DNA from: Petroclostridium xylanilyticum
Lineage (GTDB): Bacteria > Bacillota > Clostridia > SK-Y3
Reading direction: 5' to 3'
DNA length: 64,000 nucleotides
NCBI RefSeq assembly: GCF_002252565.1
Contig: NZ_NPML01000013.1
Coordinates: 310,001 to 374,000, forward strand
Every line of letters begins with the position of its first letter. Within the stretch, counting starts at the first letter, position 1. Shown here piece after piece: positions 13,701-21,972 of the stretch. The position numbers and the translations under genes were made by a program. The notes beneath the pieces are model-generated. The model was given only the letters and a program-made list of their open reading frames with translations. It ran no database searches and was not told the origin of the DNA.

Positions 13701-14279
13701 GTAAATGTTCTGGTCTTTGATACCGAAGTGTACTCAAATACCGGCGGCCAATCATCAAAAGCTACGCCGACAGCTGCGGTGGCTAAGTTTGCAGCTTCCG
13801 GTAAGAAAATCAGAAAAAAAGACCTGGGTAGGATGGCAATGAGCTATGGGTATGTTTATGTCGCTCAGATTGCATTGGGCGCCAACATGAATCAGGCGAT
13901 AAGAGCTATTAAAGAAGCCGAAGCTTATCCGGGACCATCTTTAATTATTGCCTACGCACCATGCATCGCCCATGGTTTAAAGGGTGGCATGGGGTGCAGT
14001 ATTATGCAGGAAAAGAAAGCAGTTGAGACCGGGTACTGGCATCTATATAGATTTAATCCTTTATTGAAAGAGGAGGGTAAAAACCCGTTTGTTCTGGATT
14101 CAAAAGAACCGGCGGAATCCTTTAAAGACTTCCTGTTAAGTGAAGTCCGCTATACCTCACTGCAAAACACCTTCCCTGAAATTGCTGAAAAATACTTTGA
14201 ACTGGCTGAACAGGATGCAAAGGAAAAATATAATATCTACAAGCGGTTAGCTGCAGACTTTGAAGACGTTAATAAGTAA
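10740..14279 (+). CDS. nifJ: Pyruvate:ferredoxin oxidoreductase, single-chain
   Basis: The enzyme converts pyruvate and CoA to acetyl-CoA and CO2 and reduces ferredoxin; it is central to clostridial fermentation. All expected parts are present in 1179 residues: N-terminal pyruvate-binding domain ([12 protein letters not shown]), gamma domain, first cluster [13 protein letters not shown] (about 690), second cluster CTGCGVCAQTCP (about 745), a further CAGCGETPY near 815, and the thiamine-diphosphate domain with GDGWAYDIGFGGLDH and NTGGQSSKATP (about 965-1005). AAAGGGG lies 8 bases before the ATG. It is monocistronic. The truncated paralogue at 4977-7226 has diverged clearly, so it is not a very recent duplicate. 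Confidence 0.97.
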   Translation: MSKVMKTMDGNTAAAHIAYAFTDVAAIYPITPSSTMAELVDQWSAQGRKNIFGQKVKLTEMQSEAGAAGAMHGALATGALATTFTASQGLLLMIPNMYKIAGELLPGVFHVSARTVATHALSIFGDHSDVMAARQTGAAMLASGSVQEVMDLGGVAHLAAIKSRIPFLHFFDGFRTSHEVQKIEVLSYEELEKLVDYEAISRFRHNALNPEHPVTRGTAQNPDIFFQAREACNRFYDAVPDIVEEYMQEIYKLTGREYHPFNYYGAPDAEYVMVAIGSVTETIEETVDYLISKGEKVGVVKVHLYRPFSDKYFFKVLPQTVKRIAVMDRTKEPGAIGEPLYQDVRSLFYGKENAPFIIGGRYGLSSKNTTPAQIKAVFDNLKSEEPKDHFTVGIVDDVTHLSLPVGEKINTCAEGTVSCKFWGFGSDGTVGANKNAIKIIGDNTDMYVQAYFSYDSKKSGGVTVSHLRFGKKPIKSTYLVEEADFIACHKESYVNQFEVLDGLKDGGTFLLNCTWPAEDLKEKIPYKMKKYMADHHINFYIINAYDIASKLGLGNRINMIMQTAFFKLANIIPVEDAVQYLKDAIQKTYGSKGEKIVKINCDAVDHALDALIKVDTASLLTNAEEEAAMTIEEYKPDFIRNILETINRQQGDLLPVSAFAGTEDGTFPQGTAAYEKRGIAINVPEWQIDNCIQCNQCSLVCPHAVIRPFLLDDEELANAPEGFAVKPALGKELKGLHYRIQISPLDCTGCGVCAQTCPAKEKALIMKPFATQVEKQKEYFNYAINKVKVKDNLIDKFTLKGSQFAKPLLEFSGACAGCGETPYAKLITQLFGDRMLIANATGCSSIWGGSAPSTPYTVNDRGHGPAWANSLFEDNAEYGYGMYLGVEQIRDKLADIAQEVINLNLDAGLNAALTDWLQNKNKGEESRLAASKLLPLLEKYSDHTLIHEILDRKEFLVKKSQWIFGGDGWAYDIGFGGLDHVLASGDDVNVLVFDTEVYSNTGGQSSKATPTAAVAKFAASGKKIRKKDLGRMAMSYGYVYVAQIALGANMNQAIRAIKEAEAYPGPSLIIAYAPCIAHGLKGGMGCSIMQEKKAVETGYWHLYRFNPLLKEEGKNPFVLDSKEPAESFKDFLLSEVRYTSLQNTFPEIAEKYFELAEQDAKEKYNIYKRLAADFEDVNK

Positions 14280-14336
14280 TATGAAAATAGCTCGGAGTTT
14301 GGAGCTCGGAGTATGCGAGACACAATAGAACCGATT

Positions 14337-14467
14337 CGGATGGGTACCATCATATATGGAATGTTGCAGCCGGAAAATAGCCATGGAGGGCGATTTTAGG
14401 CTTATCCCGGCACGGATGCCGGTATAAGCCGACGGCAAGACATGGAATATATGATGGTACTCATCCG
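14337..14467. repeat. 131-base imperfect hairpin element
   Basis: Outer arms of 21 bases (14337-14357, 14447-14467) differ at one position. An inner hairpin of 14-base arms, GGCTTATCCCGGCA with TGCCGGTATAAGCC, lies at about 14399-14430. The middle parts also partly pair. It is non-coding, sits after nifJ, and has no terminator-like T tract. It could be a mobile intergenic repeat or an RNA. Confidence 0.6.
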
Positions 14468-14543
14468 AGGGATGTATTTTCATCTTGTTCCACAATTGCG
14501 CATCTTTGTCCACAGATTTTTGTGCAAGCTATTTCCTTAAGAG

Positions 14544-14983
14544 TCAAAAAATGATATTTTTCTCTATCAACCTTCTGCTTAGCATTGCTTCCTGGATAAA
14601 AACAAAAACGCCAAAAGCAATAAATATATCACCAATGCTCAATACTTTAGGCAGCGGGTAAGGTTTAGGTATAGCGATAATATCAGCCAAAATGCTCAAC
14701 CGCGTAGATGATGTTATTAAAGTGTGAGTAATAACCATTTGGCTCTTTAACATTTCCAATTTCTCAGGGTTTACTGCCTGGAGTGCCGTGGGTGAAACCG
14801 GTTAAAATAAACGGATACAAATTCAATAAAAGCAGCAATAATTAAAAGATACCATGCCCGCATATCTATTTTTTCAATGTTTTTAAATTTTCCATTCCTT
14901 AATTTAGCTACAGCTACTGAAGCTGCTACTGATTCTATAAGTATTTGTATCCTTTTTATTGCATTTTTTAAAAAATTGTTCAT
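14544..14983 (-). pseudogene. Decayed DUF5317-family membrane protein gene
   Basis: Two frames carry the two ends of what I recognise as a DUF5317 protein. The N-terminal part (14771-14983) contains KLRNGKFKNIEKIDMRAWYLLIIAAFIEF and stops after HSRQ. The C-terminal part (14544 to about 14800, another frame) contains TRLSILADIIAIPKPYPLP and SIGDIFIAFGVFVFIQEAM. The intact family is longer, with several membrane helices, so the central helices have been lost and the frame shifted. It is therefore a pseudogene. The family assignment is from memory of its conserved ends. Confidence 0.6.
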
Positions 14984-15482
14984 TTATATTTTGTTATAAT
15001 GAATATTTATTTAAAATTCAATAATTTTTCTAAGCTTAGAATGCATTTTTAAAATTTGAAGTGTTATTCCAATAACAGGAATTCCGCTAAGAACCTGTAA
15101 ATTTGTGCCTACAGGCTCTAAACTATTTTAAGAAATATTTGTTAAGATCGTCTAATAATAAGTTTACAGCTTTTACCCCACCAGCAGTGTTCCAGATATC
15201 ATCTCTAACCTTGAAAACCTTGTTATTTTTAACAAGGATCCAACAATTTTTAAATCCCTTAAACTGCCCCACCCACACCTTTGATAAGACCGTTCTTATC
15301 CATAAATTTTATAAAATTTAGAACTAAAAACTGTTCCATACCAAATTTACTTCTAATATTAACACCATATATGAATAATTTACATAAGAGGTGACTTTAA
15401 AGTAAGAGATTTATTTTGAATTTAATCTCATCTGTCACTCTTATTGAATATTATGTACTAAAACATATTGGGAGGGAATAAA
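14984..15482. other. Intergenic region with a possible coding remnant
   Basis: 499 bases without a supported gene. On the minus strand a stop-free stretch ending at 15123 reads FKNCWILVKNNKVF and then DDIWNTAGGVKAVNLLLDD. This looks protein-like but has no start or ribosome binding site, and a second fragment, MEQFLVLNFIKFMDKNGLIKGVGG, lies in a different frame upstream. It may be a decayed gene of unknown family. Confidence 0.35.
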
Positions 15483-15860
15483 ATGTATATATGTCCATAT
15501 GCATATATGATGAACACATATATTACTGTAACTTATAGTATTACCATTAATACTTCTGCTCGGACATTAACCTTATACCGTAACGGAAGTGTATATAAAA
15601 CTTACCCTGTTGCGGTGGGTAAACCTTCCACTCCTACCCCAAAAGGGACATTTACAATTCTAAACAAAGCCGTCAACCCCGGCGGACCTTTTGGAGCAAG
15701 GTGGATGGGTTTCACCAGGCGTGGTCATGGAATTCATGGTACAAACAACCCGGCGTCGATTGGTAAAGCAGTATCACACGGGTGTGTCAGAATGTATAAT
15801 AAAGATGTAATTGAGCTCTACAATTTAGTTCCTATTGGAACTACTGTAAAGATCATATGA
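15483..15860 (+). CDS. L,D-transpeptidase (YkuD domain)
   Basis: A 125-residue protein that is essentially a single YkuD catalytic domain, which makes 3-3 peptidoglycan cross-links or edits wall peptides. Conserved features are the strand [23 protein letters not shown], the His motif GHGIHGTN, and the catalytic SHGCVRM near residue 103. GGGAGGG lies 6 bases before the ATG at 15483; a TTG at 15468 overlaps that site and is rejected. No cleavable signal peptide is evident, which is unusual for a wall enzyme. Small single-domain forms occur in spore formers, where they may act on the cortex. That role is inference. Confidence 0.88.
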   Translation: MYICPYAYMMNTYITVTYSITINTSARTLTLYRNGSVYKTYPVAVGKPSTPTPKGTFTILNKAVNPGGPFGARWMGFTRRGHGIHGTNNPASIGKAVSHGCVRMYNKDVIELYNLVPIGTTVKII

Positions 15861-16219
15861 TATCTCTTTTTCTTATAATTACATGTTCTTGAAAATTAGC
15901 TTTCCTTCAATTATTTTTTTATCAGATAAGAATTAATCATCTACCCATATAGTAATCTTGGGTGGCGATATAATTATGTAAAAATAAAATACCCTAAGAA
16001 AAAAAACTGTAGGAAGTTTATATAAACTAAAAATAAAACTTCCTACAGTCTCCAACTTTATTTGCCGTCTTTATTTTTTAGATGATTTCTATACCCATTC
16101 TTCAGAAAGAATTTCTCCTTGCAAACTCACAACAATTGCCTTAACAGGTACCTTAGTAAAAAGACATCCTGAAAGCCGGATGTCTTTTTATCTGCTGTTA
16201 AGAAATATACTCTCTTTGT
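15861..16219. other. Intergenic region with two hairpins
   Basis: 359 bases. An inverted repeat with arms ACTGTAGGAAGTTT and its complement (16006-16019, 16036-16049) may terminate the L,D-transpeptidase gene. A second at 16157-16191 (AAAAAGACATCC, 8-base loop, complement, T run) is a good terminator, serving the AEC transporter gene on the minus strand. A 23-codon minus-strand fragment ending at 16089 is too short to interpret. Confidence 0.6.
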
Positions 16220-17143
16220 CTAAATAACTAACAAAGCTATCAATGGAATAGTTATAATTGATAATAATGTGGAAATAAAAACACACTGGGCACCCAAATA
16301 CGAATTACCATTATATTTCTCTGCCAATATTGAAGCACTGGCAGCCATTGGCATTGCAGTAATTATAACGGGAATACCGATCATCAGTGATTCAAAACCA
16401 AGTACCTTGAGCACTAATAAAACACACAACGGTAAAAAAACTAAACGAATAAAGCTTACCACATATACTTTATAATTAGAAAACATTTCAGAAAACTTTT
16501 CATTAGCAAGAATAAGTCCTACAATAATCATCCCGAGTGGCGTTATAGTCGAAGCGATCATGCTGATAGACATCGATATTGGCTTGGGAAAGTCCAATGA
16601 AAACAAAAACATGATGAGGCCAATCACTACTGCCACGATAGGCGGGTTTATGATACTTTTAAAATCTATTTTCACAGTATTTTCTTGTCCTCGCTGCATA
16701 ATTACTACGCCTAAAGTATTGAATAAAAGTCTCAACAAAATAATAAATATGGATGTATAAAACATTCCTTCCTTACCGTATAAAGCGGATGTCACCGGAA
16801 AACCCATAAAGCTAAAATTCGAGAATAGAATTCCAAAATGATATACGTTTTCAGATAAACGGTCAACTTTTAGTAGTTTTACGGTGACTATTGAAACCAC
16901 ACCTGAAAATATCACTATACCCAGGCTTATCACTATAAGCCATATACCATCTATTAAAGTTTTGAAAGAAAATGGGTAATCCATTGAATAAATAATCATC
17001 GCTGGAAAAACAATATTAAATACAAAATTGGATAAATTTTTACTAAAAGAACTATCCACAAGATTTAACCTACGTACAGTAAAACCAACCATTAGCAAGA
17101 TAAAAAGCACTAATATTTGATTAAATGTCGTCAAAAAGCTCAT
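16220..17143 (-). CDS. AEC-family (auxin efflux carrier/malate permease type) transporter
   Basis: A 307-residue integral membrane protein with about ten hydrophobic segments throughout, matching the AEC family length. Typical features are the N-terminal LFILLMVGFTVRRLNLVD, then FVFNIVFPAMIIYSM near residue 45 and the C-terminal ITAMPMAASASILAEKYNGN, which resembles the conserved helix-breaking region of malate/malonate permeases. GGGAGTG lies 8 bases before the ATG. It follows the tripartite transporter genes on the same strand and may export or import the same class of organic acid. Substrate not determinable from sequence. Confidence 0.85.
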   Translation of the reverse strand: MSFLTTFNQILVLFILLMVGFTVRRLNLVDSSFSKNLSNFVFNIVFPAMIIYSMDYPFSFKTLIDGIWLIVISLGIVIFSGVVSIVTVKLLKVDRLSENVYHFGILFSNFSFMGFPVTSALYGKEGMFYTSIFIILLRLLFNTLGVVIMQRGQENTVKIDFKSIINPPIVAVVIGLIMFLFSLDFPKPISMSISMIASTITPLGMIIVGLILANEKFSEMFSNYKVYVVSFIRLVFLPLCVLLVLKVLGFESLMIGIPVIITAMPMAASASILAEKYNGNSYLGAQCVFISTLLSIITIPLIALLVI

Positions 17144-17264
17144 ATGTCACACTCCCTTTACCTAAAATTATGCTGTTATTAAAAAAGTCAAGGCACGTTT
17201 AGTACCTTGACTAATATAAAAACATACTAGAGAATGATATTATCTATTATAAAGTTTAATCAAT

Positions 17265-18776
17265 TTATGCCGCTGCGGCACTTTCTTTAGCTTTTTTAGC
17301 ATTCTTCAGGTTGCTTCTTACTGACATTACTGCTGAGAACACAGCTATTGCTAAAAATGCTCCAGCAATCGGCTTAGTTAAAAACGGTAAGAAATCCCCG
17401 TTAGTGTACATTAAACCTCTACGCAAATTGGTTTCGGCAATTGGTCCTAATATGAAACCAAGAATAATCGGTGCTGATGGGTACTTGAATTTTTCTAATA
17501 CGTAACCCAATATACCAAAGAATAAAATTGTCCATACGTCAAATACTCTGTTATTTAACCCAAAGGCACCTACAACACACAGAGCCAAAATAATTGGCAG
17601 TAGTATGTGTTTTGGTATACTGAGAAGTCTAACAAATAGTCTTAACCCGAAGAATTCCATAATCAACATAACTATATTGGCAACAATCAAAGCAGCAAAT
17701 ATACCGTACACGATATCCCCGCTATCCCGGAAAAGCAATGGGCCCGGAGTAATACCATGGATCATTAATCCTCCAAGAAGCATAGCAGTAACAGTATCCC
17801 CTGGTATACCTAATGTTAAAAGCGGAACAAGAGCTCCACCAATTGTAGCATTATTCGCAGCCTCTGACGCTACAATACCGTCTATAATACCTGTACCAAA
17901 TTTTTCAGGATGCTTGGATTGATTCTTAGCAGCCAAGTATGCCAGAATATTTGAAGTACCTCCGCCAATACCCGGCAGTATACCTATACCTGTACCTATA
18001 ATACTGGACCTTATGAAATTCAAAATTTGACTTTTAAATTCGGCCATGGTAAAGCCGAAACCTCTGATTGAATAATCTCTAATTTCATCTTTTTTGATAT
18101 TAGCGCTATTTTCTGCAGTGTTTAGTATTTCAGAAATTGCAAATAGCCCTATTAAAGCTGGTAAAAGGTCGAAACCGGCATCTAATTCGCTAATTCCAAA
18201 AGTAAATCTTGGATAAGCATCAATTGGCGCAGTACCTATCAATGCTAAAGCCATACCAATCATTCCACTCGCCAAGCCCTTTGCCAGGGAATTACCCGCC
18301 AAGCTTGCAATCATTGTTAATGAGAATATAGCAATTGCAAAGTACTCAAACGGACCAAACTTTAAAGCAACTTCAGCTAACGGTGGTGCTATAAAGAATA
18401 AAATGAAAAAACTAAAAAGTCCACCCAGGAATGAGAAGAAAATACCTACTCCCAACGCCTTACCAGCTTCCCCTTTTGCAGCCATGGGATGACCATCAAA
18501 GCAAGTAGCAATAGACGAAGGTGTCCCCGGTATCTTTAATAGGATAGCTGAAATCAGACCACCTGAAACTCCACCAATATACAAACCAATCAACAGTGCC
18601 ATACCATGTACTGGTTCCATTCCAAAAGTAATGGGTAGACACAAAGCTACAGCCATCGTTGCTGTTAAGCCAGGAATTGCTCCGAATATAATACCCACAG
18701 CAACACCAACGGCAATTAAAATTATTGCTTTAACAGTAAATATAGCACCAAAGCCGGCTATAAACATCTCTAACAC
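17265..18776 (-). CDS. tctA: Tripartite tricarboxylate transporter large permease TctA
   Basis: A 503-residue membrane protein with about 11-12 helices, the large subunit of a TTT-family solute uptake system driven by ion gradients. Characteristic motifs are GAIPGLTATMAVALCLPITFG near residue 30, IPGTPSSIATCFDGHPMA near 85, GILPGIGGGTSNILAYLAAK near 265 and LTLGIPGDTVTAMLLGG near 325. It begins 12 bases after tctB. Together with tctB and a periplasm-type binding protein (TctC, 27619) it would form the whole transporter. The C-terminus is Ala- and Lys-rich. These systems carry citrate or other carboxylates; the exact solute is unknown here. Confidence 0.94.
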   Translation of the reverse strand: MLEMFIAGFGAIFTVKAIILIAVGVAVGIIFGAIPGLTATMAVALCLPITFGMEPVHGMALLIGLYIGGVSGGLISAILLKIPGTPSSIATCFDGHPMAAKGEAGKALGVGIFFSFLGGLFSFFILFFIAPPLAEVALKFGPFEYFAIAIFSLTMIASLAGNSLAKGLASGMIGMALALIGTAPIDAYPRFTFGISELDAGFDLLPALIGLFAISEILNTAENSANIKKDEIRDYSIRGFGFTMAEFKSQILNFIRSSIIGTGIGILPGIGGGTSNILAYLAAKNQSKHPEKFGTGIIDGIVASEAANNATIGGALVPLLTLGIPGDTVTAMLLGGLMIHGITPGPLLFRDSGDIVYGIFAALIVANIVMLIMEFFGLRLFVRLLSIPKHILLPIILALCVVGAFGLNNRVFDVWTILFFGILGYVLEKFKYPSAPIILGFILGPIAETNLRRGLMYTNGDFLPFLTKPIAGAFLAIAVFSAVMSVRSNLKNAKKAKESAAAA

Positions 18777-18788
18777 GCAAATCCCTCC

Positions 18789-19274
18789 TTACCCTAAAAT
18801 ACCTGCTGGCAGCATTAATTGGAAACCGTATACAAATGTATAATAAATAACTGCTGATGCAGCAACTGCCACAGCTGCAAATAACGGAATCTTTCTCTCT
18901 GCCTTATTTGCAAGTACATAGAATTGAGCGAAGAGGTAAACAGCGGTCATAATTAAAAATCCAACTTTATCAAGTAAAGCTATATATAGTGCTATAAGAA
19001 CAAATGTAGCAATAACTGAAATATGATTAATCTGCCCCTCTTCACCAGCGGTCTCTTTAGTGTTAGTTTGTTCCCCTGATTTAAGCTGCCTGATTGCACC
19101 TATAATAATAACTACACTGAGAATTGCAAGAAAAATACCGACAAGTTGAGGTACAAATGCTGCGCCTATTCTGGATACCGTAATCTTTTTTATACTAAAT
19201 GAAGAGATAAAAATCACTGCAGCAACAACAAAAAGAAAGCTGCCCGAAATTATATCTCCGTATTTCTTAATCAT
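18789..19274 (-). CDS. tctB: Tripartite tricarboxylate transporter small subunit TctB
   Basis: 161 residues with four predicted membrane segments (GSFLFVVAAVIFISSF, AAFVPQLVGIFLAILSVVIIIG, VIATFVLIALYIALL, FAAVAVAASAVIYYTFVYGF), which is the standard TctB pattern. The loop at 70-90 is hydrophilic. The ATG at 19272-19274 follows GGGGGGTAGGAG; an in-frame ATG five codons earlier (19289) overlaps this site and is less likely. It is followed directly by tctA. Upstream lies a remnant of a tctC gene, so the original operon probably had the classical C-B-A order. Confidence 0.88.
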   Translation of the reverse strand: MIKKYGDIISGSFLFVVAAVIFISSFSIKKITVSRIGAAFVPQLVGIFLAILSVVIIIGAIRQLKSGEQTNTKETAGEEGQINHISVIATFVLIALYIALLDKVGFLIMTAVYLFAQFYVLANKAERKIPLFAAVAVAASAVIYYTFVYGFQLMLPAGILG

Positions 19275-19441
19275 ACTCCTACCCCCCATTCACATATTTC
19301 TAAATAAAAAAACTGTCTTTTTCCCCGTTTATATATTTCCACAAACAGAATGAGAAAGTCCTTTACAATACAGCCTCCGATACCCCCTATTTTTCTGCTG
19401 TAGGATGTACCAGAGGCGTCATTCAATAATTTTTACAAACC

Positions 19442-19620
19442 TTATTGCTTCATTACTTGCTCTTTAAATTTCATAAATTGCTCTTTCATCTTAGCAAGAT
19501 ATTTAACTGAATCTTCAGGATTCATATAAGTTGGAGTTAATTGATATGCTTTAGCAATATCTTCCTCATACTCTTTATTTTCTTTTTTAATATATTTTGC
19601 AGATAAATCAATTACTTTAA
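19442..19620 (-). pseudogene. C-terminal remnant of a TctC solute-binding protein gene
   Basis: The minus strand reads VIDLSAKYIKKENKEYEEDI, then AKAYQLTPTYMNPEDSVKYL and KMKEQFMKFKEQVMKQ with a stop at 19442. This matches in pattern the end of the intact TctC at 27619 (EEYKADAKKFLVTPTYMAP, then MKYIKEKEDYYNTFKDK). No start codon or N-terminal domain remains; the upstream part runs into the end of the DapA-like gene. It is therefore the tail of a deleted binding-protein gene, still located just before tctB. Confidence 0.75.
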
Positions 19621-20502
19621 TAATCCCATTTGTATAAGTATCTTTTTCAATTGTTCTTTTTCTTCAGTGCTCATCGGCCCTACCGGGTCCATACACGGAC
19701 CTGCTTCAATGCCGAGCAATTCTAATGCTTCTTTGATAACTGTCGGGAATGTCCCCAAAGTAAATCCAATTCTTAATGGAGCTAAGGTATATTGGGCTTC
19801 TAATGAACCTTTTATATCTCCTGCCATATATTTGTCGTAGATATCTGCACACAATCTTGGTGCTACGTTGGCACAAGCTGCGATAGAACCGGTTCCTCCG
19901 TAGCAAAGAGCAGCATGTATCAGTGTATCTCTTCCTGCTAATACGTGGAAGTTCTTTCCTCTTGTCAGCCTGATATATTCTCCTGTTAAAGTGAAATCTC
20001 CACTACTGTCTTTAATACCTACGATATTTTCAACGTCTGCAAGTTTTGCTGCTGTTGCTGCAGTGATAGTAACGCCTGTCTTTGGTACATTGTTATATAA
20101 AAGGATAGGCAGTTTAGTGTTTGCAGCAATTGTCTTATAGTGTGTGATTAACTGGTCCTGGCTTGGACTGATGAACATAGGTGTTAATACGGATACAGCG
20201 TCAACTCCAACTTCTTCAGCAATATTAACAAGTTTTACAACCTGCTTGGTAGTAATAGCTGCTGCACCTGCATAAACAGGAACTCTTCCCTTTGTTTCAT
20301 CCACTGTTATTTCTAAAACTTCCCTGTGCTCTTCTGGAGTCAAGCCATAGAATTCTCCGGTAGTTCCTACTGCGAAAATACCGTGGATTCCTCCATCAAT
20401 CAAATAATTCACTAACTTTCTTAATGCTTTTTCATTGATCTTACCTTCTTTGGTAAGCGGTGTAATCATTGCGGGCAATACGCCCTTTGGTACGAAGTTC
20501 AT
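19612..20502 (-). CDS. DapA/N-acetylneuraminate lyase-family aldolase or dehydratase
   Basis: A 296-residue TIM-barrel protein of the class I aldolase group that includes dihydrodipicolinate synthase and keto-deoxy sugar acid aldolases. Visible motifs are VLPAMITPLTKEGKIN, GIFAVGTTGEFYGLTPEEH near residue 40, the Tyr in ILLYNNVPKTG near 135 and the Schiff-base Lys in IVGIKDSSGDF near 162. AAGGAGG precedes the ATG. It sits in a catabolic operon with a hydroxyacid dehydrogenase, a LarA-like protein and an HpcH-type aldolase, so a sugar acid or keto acid substrate is more likely than lysine synthesis. Confidence 0.88.
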   Translation of the reverse strand: MNFVPKGVLPAMITPLTKEGKINEKALRKLVNYLIDGGIHGIFAVGTTGEFYGLTPEEHREVLEITVDETKGRVPVYAGAAAITTKQVVKLVNIAEEVGVDAVSVLTPMFISPSQDQLITHYKTIAANTKLPILLYNNVPKTGVTITAATAAKLADVENIVGIKDSSGDFTLTGEYIRLTRGKNFHVLAGRDTLIHAALCYGGTGSIAACANVAPRLCADIYDKYMAGDIKGSLEAQYTLAPLRIGFTLGTFPTVIKEALELLGIEAGPCMDPVGPMSTEEKEQLKKILIQMGLLK

Positions 20503-20556
20503 ATTATAGTCCTCCTTAATTTTTATTTTTATAAATTAATAAAATCTAACACTTCT

Positions 20557-20628
20557 ATCATTGCGGGCGAAGCGTAGCAATCTCCTTTATACTTGTTTTA
20601 TGAGATCGCTGCCGCTTCTCGCCATGAT
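20557..20628. repeat. Palindromic intergenic repeat
   Basis: ATCATTGCGGGCGAAGCG... and ...CGCTTCTCGCCATGAT form imperfect inverted arms with an ATCTC/GAGAT inner pair. The core resembles the GCGAGCGAAGCGAAGCAATCTC intergenic repeats that I recall from many Clostridia. It lies between the LarA-like and DapA-like genes. Confidence 0.55.
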
Positions 20629-20682
20629 AACAACGTGTCTCATAAAAAATCTATATTAAAACAGGTAAACCTGTTTAGTCTT

Positions 20683-21954
20683 TTAAAATAAGTTACCATT
20701 TTCATCAAATTCCATTGGCCTCGGTTCTTCCACAATTTCTATCAATGGATTAGCCCGTGCTTCATCAAGTAGATGTTCTGATATATACATGTCATCCACT
20801 TTCAAAGTGTTTTTAATCCTTATCATCCTGATTTTATCGTAATCCACATCTAAGCAGGTTTTAATTGCCGCTCTAATGGCCTGGATATCTGTGTTCATAA
20901 CCATCGGTATTTTTACAGATGCGACCACCCTTGATGTAAGCGGGTTGGCATAGGTTTTTTCGAAGTCAATTTTGGCAAACATTCTTCTGGAGCAAATATC
21001 ACCCAAACCCATACCATTTGCATTCCCATGGGTCTCTTCTGTAAGGTCCAATATAACAATCTTTTGCACTTTGGGTTCACAGGTGACTGCTGATGACGTA
21101 TATCTGCCTACAACATTTGTGTCCATGCCGGTACCACTTATGTTTTTGCCTATCTCATCTACGATAAGAACATCGTATTTATTAAACGGGATCTGGGGCA
21201 GATAGCTTTTAGCTTCCTGCAGTAGAGCAGGTTCATCTTCCATTATTCTTTCCCGCGGTACAGCTACAATCTTACAGGTTTCGTCATAAGCATTTTCTAA
21301 AATTCCTACGCCAAAAATAATGTTTGACTTATCTATAGCCACTCGGGCAATATCCTCTATTCTTGCAGACATATTGGCTAGTCCTGTTGCATGACATATT
21401 TCTGCTCCTATTTGCTTGCCCAATCCAATAACAATCATCTTTGCAAGACCACTTTCATAGTTTCCTCTAAAGGAAGTATGCGGCTTTATGCGCCCTACTA
21501 CTACCGTTGCGTCCGCCTCTGTAGCAGCGTACTTATCAAAGCATACCGGCAACCCGTTTTTTGTTGTTCCCAGTTGGACTACCTCCATTGTTGCACGGAT
21601 AGGGGCTCCTACTGCCTCCTCAGTAATTCCAAGGCTGTGAAGAACTTCTACCTGTCCTTGAGCTGTTGCTCCGCCATGGCTTCCCATAGTAGGTATGATA
21701 AAAGGGTGTGCTCCCACTTCTTTTAAACTGCTGACTATTTCCCGTATAATAACTGCAATATTTGCAATTCCCCTGCTGCCTGCAGTTATAGCAACTCTAT
21801 CACCTTTTTTTACCCTATCGAGTATACCTTCCTTTTTGAGCTGTTCTCTAACTACCGCTGGAATATCCTCCAAAACAGGTCTTGGAAACTTTTGTCTTAT
21901 TCTTGCCATTTTAGGCAGTTGAATATCTCGAACAAGTTGCTCTAAAATACTCAC
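20683..21954 (-). CDS. LarA-like (DUF2088) lactate racemase-domain protein
   Basis: 423 residues with the lactate racemase N-terminal (DUF2088) fold. Signature segments are ITAGSRGIANIAVIIREI near residue 55, FIIPTMGSHGGATAQGQ near 85, VVGRIKPHTSFRGNYESGLAKM near 155, and a C-terminal domain starting YDVLIVDEIGKNISGTGMD. Characterised LarA enzymes use a nickel-pincer cofactor to racemise 2-hydroxy acids. The larB, larC and larE maturation genes are not in this window, so cofactor use is unproven. The start is GTG at 21954 with GGGG 8 bases upstream, and it lies 18 bases after the dehydrogenase gene. Probably acts on a 2-hydroxy acid in this pathway. Confidence 0.82.
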   Translation of the reverse strand: MSILEQLVRDIQLPKMARIRQKFPRPVLEDIPAVVREQLKKEGILDRVKKGDRVAITAGSRGIANIAVIIREIVSSLKEVGAHPFIIPTMGSHGGATAQGQVEVLHSLGITEEAVGAPIRATMEVVQLGTTKNGLPVCFDKYAATEADATVVVGRIKPHTSFRGNYESGLAKMIVIGLGKQIGAEICHATGLANMSARIEDIARVAIDKSNIIFGVGILENAYDETCKIVAVPRERIMEDEPALLQEAKSYLPQIPFNKYDVLIVDEIGKNISGTGMDTNVVGRYTSSAVTCEPKVQKIVILDLTEETHGNANGMGLGDICSRRMFAKIDFEKTYANPLTSRVVASVKIPMVMNTDIQAIRAAIKTCLDVDYDKIRMIRIKNTLKVDDMYISEHLLDEARANPLIEIVEEPRPMEFDENGNLF

Positions 21955-21972
21955 GTAATTTCCCCTTTTCTC

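Noticed and set aside
14247-14513. 88-codon minus-strand frame after nifJ
   Set aside because: It overlaps the end of nifJ and consists mainly of the 14337-14467 hairpin; no ribosome binding site.
15103-15321. 72-codon plus-strand frame before the L,D-transpeptidase
   Set aside because: No ribosome binding site and no recognisable protein; the opposite strand looks more protein-like.
16089-16156. Short peptide frame ending in LQGEILSEEWV on the minus strand
   Set aside because: Too short, overlaps a terminator and has no start; could be a remnant but cannot be supported.
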